Translations under genes and position numbers: made by a program
Shown here: piece by piece, positions 6,512-17,500 of the stretch
Layout: each line of letters begins with the position of its first letter
How positions within the stretch are numbered: the stretch's first letter is position 1
Notes under the pieces: generated by a model
What the model saw: the letters and a program-made list of their open reading frames with translations, nothing else
Databases searched by the model: none
Told to the model about the DNA's origin: nothing
NCBI RefSeq assembly: GCF_009811315.1
Contig: NZ_BLID01000003.1
Span: 1-64,000 of the forward strand
Direction: 5' to 3'
DNA length: 64,000 bases
Source of the DNA: Vibrio atypicus
GTDB lineage: Bacteria; Pseudomonadota; Gammaproteobacteria; Enterobacterales; Vibrionaceae

Positions 6512-7741
6512 ATGAACGAACTTGTACAACGCTTCCTTCGCTATGTGACTTTTGACACCCAATCTGACCCTCATAACTCTGCTTGCCCTAGTAGTGCGGG
6601 GCAATTTACTTTTGCTGAATTCTTAAAAAATGAGTTGATAGAGCTCGGTTTGAGTGAAGTGACTCTTGATAAGAACGGCTACCTAATGGCCAAACTCCCA
6701 AGTAACGTTGACTACCCAGTACCCGCAATTGGTTTTGTTGCCCATATGGACACCGCGCCGGATGCATCTGGTAAAGATGTAAAGCCGCAATTCGTCGAAG
6801 ACTATCAAGGCGGAGACATCGCACTTGGCAAAGGAGATGAAGTCCTTTCTCCTATCCAATACCCAGATCTTCACAAGTTGCATGGCCATAATTTGATTAC
6901 TACTGATGGCACAACGCTTCTCGGCGCTGATAATAAAGCTGGTATTGCAGAGATCATTTCTGCTGTTTCTGAACTTATCAATAATCCAGATATTCCACAC
7001 GGTGACATCTGTATCGGGTTCACTCCAGATGAAGAAATCGGCCGTGGTGCCAATCTATTTGACGTTGAAAAATTTGGTGCTCAGTGGGCATATACTATTG
7101 ATGGCGGGCCTGTTGGAGAACTGGAGTATGAGAATTTCAATGCGACCAGTGCAGATGTGATTTGTTATGGAACCAATGTGCACCCAGGTACTGCAAAAGA
7201 TAAGATGGTCAACTCAATGAATATTGCTGCGCAGTTTCAATTGTTGATGCCAAGTGATGAAACGCCCGAAACTACCGAGGGCTATGAAGGCTTCTATCAT
7301 CTTAAATCGGCAGAAATGTCTGTTGCGCGCAGTGAACTCGGCTACATCATCCGTGATTTCGAACGTGAAGGCTTAGAAGCACGCAAAGTGTTTATGCAAA
7401 AGAAAGTGGATGAGCTAAATAGCCAACTAACGAAAGGCCGTGTTGAGTTAAAGCTCAGCGATAGCTACTTCAATATGAAAGAGATGGTTGAGCCACACCC
7501 ACATATCATTGAGCTCGCCAAACAAGCCATGATTGCCTGCGATGTAGAACCGTTGATTAAACCGATTAGAGGGGGGACGGATGGCGCGAGATTGTCATTT
7601 ATGGGCTTACCATGCCCAAACATTTTTACGGGTGGTTATAACTTTCACGGTATCCATGAATTTATCTCAGTCGAAGGTATGGAGCAGGCAGTAAACGTTA
7701 TTGTGACCTTGTCAGAAAAAACAGCAATAAGTTATAGATAA
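6512..7741 (+). CDS. pepT: Peptidase T (tripeptide aminopeptidase)
   Basis: Cytoplasmic M20-family dizinc aminopeptidase that removes the N-terminal residue from tripeptides; 409 residues from ATG 6512. Visible motifs are 'AHMDTAPD' (H78 and D80, zinc ligand and partner), '[13 protein letters not shown]' (bridging Asp), '[11 protein letters not shown]' (catalytic Glu pair), and '[18 protein letters not shown]' and 'GIHEF' near the C-terminus, which supply the last His ligand. ATG 6506 is also possible, but 6512 fits homologues ([12 protein letters not shown]) and sits better behind AGAGAA. It has its own upstream gap after the nupC terminator, so it is probably transcribed separately. Confidence 0.95.
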   Translation: MNELVQRFLRYVTFDTQSDPHNSACPSSAGQFTFAEFLKNELIELGLSEVTLDKNGYLMAKLPSNVDYPVPAIGFVAHMDTAPDASGKDVKPQFVEDYQGGDIALGKGDEVLSPIQYPDLHKLHGHNLITTDGTTLLGADNKAGIAEIISAVSELINNPDIPHGDICIGFTPDEEIGRGANLFDVEKFGAQWAYTIDGGPVGELEYENFNATSADVICYGTNVHPGTAKDKMVNSMNIAAQFQLLMPSDETPETTEGYEGFYHLKSAEMSVARSELGYIIRDFEREGLEARKVFMQKKVDELNSQLTKGRVELKLSDSYFNMKEMVEPHPHIIELAKQAMIACDVEPLIKPIRGGTDGARLSFMGLPCPNIFTGGYNFHGIHEFISVEGMEQAVNVIVTLSEKTAISYR

Positions 7742-7817
7742 TATCTCTATGCAACACTGATATCTCATTGATTATCGTGTACATTTAATCGGTGTATTGA
7801 ATACTCAGGTTGATGAG

Positions 7818-8285
7818 ATGAAAAGGATTTTACTTGTTGCCAGTCACCTTTTAGTTGGAGGGATAGGTTTTGCGTTGGGTATATACGCTTTGCCTATCCT
7901 TACTCAGCCCCAATCACCTTCCATGCAAGTCGTTGAGCGTGTAACCAATAACGCGCTTTTTACGGCTTCTTTTCAACGCGATCGCCAAGACAGCGATTTT
8001 CTCCATTGGGGAGAGGGCTCTGTCTCGATCAGTGAGCACAACATTGCATTTGTCGGTACATTAGCTCCTGGGCCCGACTATAAGCTCTATTTATCCCCAA
8101 TTTATATCGAAACCGAAGTCGATTTTAATAAACACAAATCAGAGATGGTTCAAATTGGTGATATCGATACTTTTGATCGTTTTACGTTACCACTTCCTCC
8201 AGAACTTGAGCTGACAAATTACAATACAGTGATTGTTTGGTGCGAAACATTTGGTCAGTTTATAACCTCGGCGAGATTTAAATAG
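7818..8285 (+). CDS. DM13-domain protein, membrane-anchored
   Basis: 155 residues with one N-terminal membrane segment (about residues 4-24), which is a signal anchor or signal peptide. The rest matches the DM13 pattern: 'GEGSVSISEHNIAFVGTLAPGPDYKLYLSP', then a late 'YNTVIVWCETFGQFITSARF' with the conserved single Cys typical of DM13. DM13 domains are proposed to be redox or electron-transfer modules; the function here is unknown. I chose ATG 7818 over the upstream TTG because AGG lies at the right distance and the signal segment then starts at the N-terminus. Oriented toward the giant repeat gene but separated from it by 215 bp. Confidence 0.75.
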   Translation: MKRILLVASHLLVGGIGFALGIYALPILTQPQSPSMQVVERVTNNALFTASFQRDRQDSDFLHWGEGSVSISEHNIAFVGTLAPGPDYKLYLSPIYIETEVDFNKHKSEMVQIGDIDTFDRFTLPLPPELELTNYNTVIVWCETFGQFITSARFK

Positions 8286-8500
8286 CCAGCTTGTAGGGCT
8301 TTTCGGACTTTCTTCCACCAATAGCTAATGTGCACCCGATGAGTTGTTACATTTTGCTTTTTTCAGATACATTTTGACACAGAAGTGACAAAAGCATAGA
8401 GCTCAAACGAATAATACCCGGCTTGCTCAACTTTTGTTATATGCACAAAAAATAAAATAGTTCGCAATAACAATAACCAAGATAATGGGATAACTCAGCT

Positions 8501-11500
8501 TTGTTAAGTCATCTTTCTTCTAGAATAAGTGCCTTTTGGCTCTTTTTGCTACTGGCATTTAGTGCTACAGCCTTTGCCGCTGAAATCGAAATTACGGTTT
8601 CTCCGACGCACTCGACATATGAAAATGGTCAAGTCATTGATTATCAAGTGTTGGTTAAAAATACTACAGCAAAACGTATTGCTGGCGTAGTTATTGAAGA
8701 CCCAGTAGGTGACACAATGGCTGCAACGGAAAGTGGCTCGGCGAAAGCGTTAAGTGTACTAAACATTACACCCTCAAACAGTTGGGGTTCAAGGCCTGGA
8801 ACGTTAACTGGAACGGATGGTAACTTAGTCGTTACTGATGCAGTCCTTTTTCCTTATGGTACGCTGACTTACCAATTCTCAGCGAAAGTCAACGAAGATA
8901 TTGTAGGATCAATTTTACTGGGTAAAACACAGGTATCCGCTGATGTAGACGGTGATAGTACCAATGAGCGATTTACTCCTACCACTGAAAGTACTTTTGA
9001 TCCCGTCCCATATCAATACAGCTTAGAGTTGAGCACCGATAAAGCGGAATATCTTGTGGGCCAGCCTTTAACCTACACGTTAAAGGTCAAGAATACTGGT
9101 TCGTATCAAGTTCAAGGTTTAGATATTGAGCAAGCATTTCAATCTCTAAGTGTCGCGGATATGAATGGTGCGAAAATAAGCCCATTTAGTTCTGTTACTA
9201 TCTCAGGGAAGAAATCTGGTAATGGCAGCGACCTAGGAATATATAGTAAATCGGGGGACCTCTCGGTTTCTGATGCGAAAATTGCGGTCGGTGGCAAACT
9301 CACATATACCATTGCCACAAAGGTAGCCGATACCCTTATCGGGGACATCATTACTTCTGCGACAGGCCATACGAAAGATGGCGATGTTGTAGGCAATGAG
9401 CAAATCACACCACCTGCTCAGCCTGTTGTATCCATTGAACATACCTTGAGCAAATCGAGCCCGTATTTAGTCTCCGGTGAACGTAGTTTTACTGTAGAGG
9501 TGAATAATACGGGATCAGGGATAGCGCATAACTATCACATCAAACAAAATATTGCGGATCTTGTTGCTAATTTGGGTTTAGGGAACAATTTAAAACCAGA
9601 GCATAACCATAGTGACGTTTCGGGCAACCCATTTGCGTCATGGACCATTGAGGTGAGTGATTCAGGTGAGAAAACCGTGTCTGACTATAAGATGTCAGGG
9701 GTCCAAACCGATGTTAGCTTTGACGATACTATCTCAATGTATCCTAACGAATCGATTACCTATTTGGTTAAGGCATCTATTTCTCCAGTCGCGATTGGTG
9801 AGATTCAAGGTGCCAATGCTGGCGTGTATGATGAAAGCGGTAAGCTCGTCCAAGACGCTCAGATTTCTGAGGAAGTTAAGGCTGAGCGCGTCCTGAACGT
9901 GAATGATCCTGAGATCAAAATAGTTAAGACAACCAAAGAGTCACAGTATATTCCGGGCAACACGATCGAGTATGAGATTGAAGTCTCTAACGCTTCAAGC
10001 AAGTATTTTGCGAATAACCTTCAGGTTGTCGATGATCTAACCTGTGTTCAAACTGCGCAGGCGGGTGGCGCGGCAGAAAGCGCTGCATTTAAACGTTGGA
10101 AGTTGGAGCCTGCAAGTAGTGAAGATAAGTTAGGTACCGACCATGGTAGCTATAACTACGGATCTTGGACGACAAGTGCAGTGACAGTGTCACCTGATAT
10201 TGCGCCAGGCAAGTCTGTGATCTATAAGCTGACGGCTGAAGTGAGTGATTCTAGTATCGGGCTTATCTTGGATGACAACCCAGCTTGTTCAGATAACGTG
10301 TCAGAGAGTGGTTCTGGTGTTCAAATGCCAGAAGATAACCTGCGAGCAAGTAAAGATGTTGATAATCGTTTTTATTCATCTGGTGACGTGCTGACTTACA
10401 CAATCAGAGTCGATAACGATGGTGATGGTTTTGCTAACCAAGTCCGTGTGATAGATGATCTTCGCGCAGTCGAAACTTTGGACATCTACGGCTCTGTGAT
10501 TCCTGCTTACAATAGCTGGACGATCACTGCAGAAGCATTTAATGCGGACGGAAGTACAGCAAACGCAACGGACACAGGAATAACCGGAACTGTATCAAGC
10601 CCAGATATTCTTAATGTGGAAGCTACGATTGAGCCTCACAGCTATGTCATCTATACGATTAAAGCGGTAACCGATCCGCTTGCCAATGATCATATACAAA
10701 ACAGCGTTACTGTTGATGGCGAAGTTTATGCTGACCGTGGCTCTGATCCACGAGATTTTGATATTGAAGTTAACAAGACGGTCAAGACGAATAATGACTC
10801 GGGCTTCAATAGCGAAAAAACCAGTTACTCAAAACTTGAAAACGAAATCACTTACCAGTTGCACCTAAAAAATGCCAAAGGCAATGGCTACGCAACCAAC
10901 GTAAAAGTAAAAGATGCGATTTCTTCTATTGAAGCGGGCTTACTTGAACCTGATACAGCAACGAAAAAAGTGTTTTCATCTTGGACGATCACAGCTGACA
11001 TTGTTTCCGATGACCCAGAGCTAAATGGAAACAGCAAGTACACGAACGTTGGTAAATTTGAAGATAACAAGGATCTTGATACCGTAGTTCAAATTGCGCC
11101 GAACGTTGAGGTGATTTACACCATCACTGCGCAAATCGATCGCAGTAACGGCGATGAAATCATTTACAAACAGTTCTCTAACAGCGTGGTTGTAGAAACG
11201 CCAGATTCTGATTCCCAATCATCGGCTCAAGATGCGGCAACGGTGTATCCAAAAACGCCTAATGTTGTGGTCGTTAAAACGACGAAAGAGAACGAGTTTT
11301 ATCCAGGTCAATGGGTTGAGTTTGACATTACGGTGTACAACCGTGGAGCTGGGTATGCGAACGAAGTTCGAGTGAAAGATGATATCAAAGGCATGGATGT
11401 ATTTTCCGAATGGGAGATTACAGCCTTCACTGACAAAAATAATTCTCCATATAAAACAGGTAGTTTCCCTGACAGCAAGTCTAACTATCCGAATAATGGC

Positions 11501-14500
11501 AATATCGATACGCGTATCGATATAGATCCTCAAACGGTCCAAGGTATGGGTTTTGTGACGTATAAAATCCGAGGTTTGGTCAAAAAGGATTACAAAAAGT
11601 ATGAGATTTCCAACACGGTTGAGATCCATGATCCGATAAATAATCTGGATCAATCTGCCACAGCGGAAATTGGTGATAGCGGAGATGCAAAGCTCAACGT
11701 ATCGATATTAAAAACGGCAGATGTGACTCGTTTTACTCCGGGCGATGATGTCACCTATTTCATCTACCTTCAAAACAACAGTGAGAACGTCGCTGACAAC
11801 TTAAAGCTAGTCGATCCATTAACTGAAATTAAGTCGGTTCTCGCGAACAAGAAAGACAATGATGCTGCTGACTTTGGCGAACAATCTCCATTCGAATTTT
11901 GGGAATTTGATTACGGTGATGGTAAAGGTTGGCAAGGCCGAACAACGGATGATTTGATCTATCCTTTGGGTGGTGTTGATACTTCGTTCTCATTGGCGGC
12001 GGGTGAAACACGCATTGTAAAAATAAAAGCACGTATCAAAGACAACGTTGTTGGTTCTCGTGACATAAGCGGCATGCTAGAACCGATCATTGCGAACGAT
12101 GCGTATATTTTCCGTGACTACAAACAGGTATCTGAAGAGTCGCATGTTTCACACCATGAGATGGAGCGTGTAGACAGTGGCGGCAATACTACTCGTCAGT
12201 TATTAGTTAATGGTAAAGCGAGCCAATTCTATGCGCCAGGCGATACGTTAACTTACAAGGTTAAAGTGAGCTCTAATAAAGGCTATTACAACAACCACAA
12301 GGTAGCTGAAAATATCAAAGGTGTTGAAGTTCTTCTACTGGATGGCACAAAAGCAAATCCATTTAGCGATCGCTTTAATGTAGGGGTCGAGAAAGAAGAT
12401 AGCGATGGCGGTGACGGTACCACCGATGGCACCTTGAATGGTACGGTCGCGAACAATGAAAACATTACGACTACGATAGATGTAGCGGGTGGGGACTACG
12501 TACTTTACACCGTGGAAGGCGTGGTACGTGATGATGCGGTAGGTGATATCACGATAGGCGGTATTACCGTCAACCCATATGACTACCATTTGTCATTCAC
12601 TAAAACAGTAGAAGAAAAGAACTATCAACCTGGGAAGCCGATCACTTACCACTTAACGATAGAGAATGATGGAAAAGGCGGCGCGTACAATATTCCTATT
12701 GTGGACAAGATTTCTGAGGTTACCGTTGATTTGTTAGACGGTAGCAACGGTCTTGCTTTTGTTGATGGTTGGACAGTTAAGCCGGTTATTTCTGGAGGTA
12801 CTTCAGGTTCACAAGTTGATCTAGATGGCAAGATTGCAGATAACCAAGATATCAATACTCATGCATCAATTGCTGCAGGTGAAACGGTTGATTACGTCAT
12901 TACTGCAACAGTTAATGCGTATGCGGTAGGTAATATCGTCAACTTACTGCAAGTGGATGGGGATACGGTCAGCGCAGAGTCGAAACCTGATACGCAGAAG
13001 TATGACTTCGAGAAACATGTTAGCAAGATTTACGATAAGGATGGCTCGACAGAATTGACGGGGGGCTATACACCTGGCGGTTATATCGAGTACGAAATCA
13101 CGCTTAAAAACAACAACAATGTTCATTTAAAAGATATTGCTATTGTTGATGATATTCGAGGCATAACGACAGACTACTTTGATGGCACTGTCGGAGCTGC
13201 ATTTGATTCATGGACTATTGCTACGCAAGTCGATGCAAGTAAGTTGTCAGATCCTGGCTCTGTTGCTGATAATTCGAATATTGATACTAAGTTCGACATT
13301 GCGGCGAGCTCAATGGATAGTTCGGGTACTTTCGTCAAATACACTGTTAAGGCGAAAATTTCGGAAAAAGCTGTAGGCTCGATCAAGAACGTAGCGAAAG
13401 TGGACAACAAGCACAATCTGCCTTCTGAACGTGTCGATATGCTTCCTTCTAACTTAAAGAAAGTTCACAAAGCTTATACTGACGCGAGCTATACGACCAA
13501 TAAGAAGACCTTTAACCACATACCCGATGCGCAAAAAGTGGTGTATCACTTACGTGTGGAAAACCAAGGAAAAGGTACTGAATATGACTCAAGCTTATTA
13601 GAGCAATTTACCAAGCTAAAATCGAAAATTGCACAAGATGCAGCGGGTGAAGCAGATAATCAACATGGTGTGGTTTATGAACCGGCAACTTGGGTAATAA
13701 CTGCGACAACCTCTGATGAAATTACAACGGACATCGGTACCTATATTGGCGGAACAAATATAGATATTGATATCCCAACGCTTTCAATTGCGCCAGGTGG
13801 TTGGATAGATTTTAAAGTAGAAGCGCAGATTCGTGATGATGCGATGACGGCAATTACTATTACACCAAAGTACAACGGTTCAGGTTTTGGTAAGTCTCAG
13901 ATCAAACCAGATCATTCAAATCTGGATGTGAACAAGGAAATTATCTCTATTGGTGGACGTAGTTACTCGAAAGGGGATTCGTACAAACCAGGCGAAGAGG
14001 TGGTTTACCGCTTCACCGTAACCAATACAGAACCTGTTTGGCGTGACAATTCCGTACTGCGTGACATTATTTCTGATGTGACTGTTGAGGTACTTGGCGG
14101 TAGTGAAGAACAAGCCTTTATCGATACCCAAATAACACACACAGTAACCGCTGGCATTGATGGCGATATCGATACCTATTTACCTAGCTACGATTCAAAT
14201 GGCGATCTAGATATCGTGGCAGATATTGCACCGGGTGAAGAAATTGAATTCACAATCAAAGGCACAATTCGACCGGATGCATTAGGTATTATTGCTGCTA
14301 ATAGCGCTACAGGCGGTGATCACAGCGTGGAAACAAACGTGATTCCACCAGTTGAGCCAAAGCTTGTGTTTGAAAAATTAGTTACTAACACAACGGCAGA
14401 CAGTAGTAGTTGTTCGTTCCCATCGAACTCTGGTAGTGGTTGTGAATATAATCCGAATGGCCAAGTGAGTTACACAATCACGGTTGAGAACCAAGGCGAA

Positions 14501-17500
14501 GGTATTGCTAACGATGTCACGATCGTCGACAAGCTGAACACGATCTCTACATCGACAGGCGCAAAAGCGTTCAGTGATTTCTCTACGACTCTAATCGAGC
14601 ACCCGAGCGCTGATCGTTTTGATATTAATGGTAGTTACCAAGGTTCGAAACCATTGGATGCGACTTTTGACCTAATGCCGGGCGATAAGGTTGTGTTTGG
14701 TCTATCAGGAACGGTTGACGCTGATGCGCTAGGCACTATCACTAATGTTGCAAAAATAGATGGAAAGAACTCCAACGAGATTGTTTTAGGCCAAGGTGAT
14801 GCCAATATTCTTGCATTAAAAAGCACAGATACACCAACCTATGTTCCCGGCGGTGAAGTACGCTTTACAATGCTGGTGGCGAACAAATCAGACTCTAATG
14901 TTGATATTCACTTAGAAGATGAGATTTCTAAGTTTACCGTTGAAACAGCAGATGGCTCTATGCAAACAGCACTAGAGAGCTGGAGTACGACGGCGGCATT
15001 TGTGTCGAATATTAGCGCAGCGCATAACGACGCGAGTTCGATTCAAACTTCTGGAGATATTGATGCCATAGTCAAGTTAGGCGCTGCGGCAGCGGAGCCA
15101 ACGATTCTAAAAATTGATGTGGTTGGTAAGGTTCGAAATGATGCTATTGGTAAGTTTGGCAACACCATGTACATCAACAATAAGCAGTACGACTTACGCG
15201 AACACTACATCTATCCTGAGCCAGGGAGCTTAGTTGTCACCAAACAAGCCTCACTTTCCCCAGCATTATACGCGCCAGGTGATTCAATTGGGTTCGATAT
15301 TGTGGTGGAGAACAACGGTTCTGGTTATTTAAGCCATGTCCGAATTGAAGATCTAGCTTCAGACATTCGCACTGATGTTGTCGATAGCTTAGTCGCGGAG
15401 CGTGTGTTTGACTCTTGGGATGCATCAAAAAGTACTCTTACAATTACTGACCCATCATCAAGTCAGAGTGTAGTGATTAAACAGACTGATTTTGATAGCG
15501 CTGACGGCTTTAGTGGTGAATATCAGCTTGCACCAGGATCAAAAATCGAACTGCACTTAGAAGGTACGGTTAAGAGTAATGTTATTGGTGCGATTACTAA
15601 TCAAGTGACTGCCGAAGCTGATGGTGTTGAACCTGCGCAAGGTAGCGCGACATATCAGCCAATAGATGCAGAGGTAACAGTCTCTAAATCAGTCGACAAA
15701 GCGGTTTACCAAGCTCGCGACACCTTGACTTATACCGTTGTTCTCACAAATACGCAGCGCGTTTGGGCTACCAATGTCCAAGTCACGGATCTGGTTAATA
15801 GCATCACTTCCGATACCATTTATGGCGGTTCTATTTCGGTCTTTGAACCGGGCAGTATTGAAATTACGGGCGTCTCTGACAAAGGGACGACTATTCTTCC
15901 TGCGTTGTCTGGTGATTACATTGATAACAAAGTAGATATTGCCCCGGAAGATACAATCACTTTAACGATCAAAGGAACGTTAAAACCCCAAATTATAGGA
16001 GAAGTGCGCAACAACGTAACAGTTGAGTACGATGGCAAAACATTATCTGATGAGGCATTGAGTGTCCCTTTAATTCCTGAAATTGAAGTGCTGAAAACGC
16101 CAACGGAGGAATTTTACACGCCCGGCTCTGTTAATGGATTCTCGATTACCATTCATAATAAAGGGCCTGCGTTCGCCAACGATATTGTTATCGACGACAT
16201 CATCTCTGAAATCAAAGTGCAAACTGCTGATGGTATTGATCGCCAAGCGTTTAGCCGCTGGACTTATGACTACGTTGCCAGTGACCCAATGACAAGCGTT
16301 GATAGTCATACATTTAGTTGGAACACAGATATTAAGAATATTGTGGATCTTGCGCCGAATGACACGATTGTTTTTACCGTAACAGGCGAGATAGATGACA
16401 AAGCCATTGGTGAAATCGTCAACACGGCTAACGTTGAATATGATGGCAAAACATTCGAACCAACGGCAGTTATTCAGCCGAAACCAGCTGCGATTACAGT
16501 GTCGAAGCTTGCTGACCAAGAGTTTTACCAAGCCGGGCAGCCTGCGCAATTTACGGTAACGGTAAAAAATGAAGGCGAAGGTTTTGCTGATAATGTTGCC
16601 ATCAAAGACATAATGAATGATGTCATGGTCACTTTGGTTGATGGAACGCTTGGCACTGCATTTGAAACCTGGACTGTTAAAACACAAATCAGCTCTATTG
16701 ATTCATCACTAACAGTCCTACCTTCGGGCAGTAACCCCGATATAGACACTGTGGCGGATATGGCGCCCAACAGCCAAATTGTCTTTACCATAGATGGCAT
16801 CGTTAATCGCTACGCGACAACGGATATCTACAACCAAGTGACGGTTGATTTTTCTGGAGATGCCCAGTTGAAGGCAGATGCGTTAATTAAGCATCGTCCA
16901 ATTTCCTTAAAACTGGAAAAATTCGTTGGTGAGACGGGCAGCGAAACGGAAATGACTTATGAGCCAGGCAAAGAGTCAACGTTCCGTGTGGTATTAACGA
17001 ACCAAAACGAAGCCTTTGTTGCGGGTATTCAACTGAAAGATTTGTTGGATTCAATGACGGTAGATACCGCTCTTGCAAAAGGAGAAAAGGCATTTGAAAG
17101 CTGGACGATTGCTATCAATAAAGGTAATGAGCTAACAACGATCTCTCCAGATCCAACTGGAAGCAACCGAGAGGTGGATGCGACTGTTAACTTAGCACCA
17201 AATGATACTTTGGAGCTCGTTATTAAGGGCAAGGTCAATGAGTACGCGATTGGTCAGATCGACAATAAAGCATCAATGTCAGTGAACACTGGCCGCCCTG
17301 AGCGCTTTACTGCGGTAGCAAGCTTAATGCCTGAGCCTGACAACGTCATCATCACTAAACAAGCCGATAACCCAATCTACAAAGCTGGAGAGAAAGCAAC
17401 GTTTAGAATTAAGTTGTTTAATGACAGTAAAGGTTTCGCCAATGATGTGTTACTGCGTGACGCGATGTCCCGAATTAAGGTTCAAACTCGCCCAGATTTA

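Noticed and set aside
16070..16687. 205-codon minus-strand frame inside the giant gene
   Set aside because: It is antisense to DUF11-like repeats and reflects codon bias; no ribosome site or recognisable domain. The same holds for the other antisense frames in 9-23 kb.
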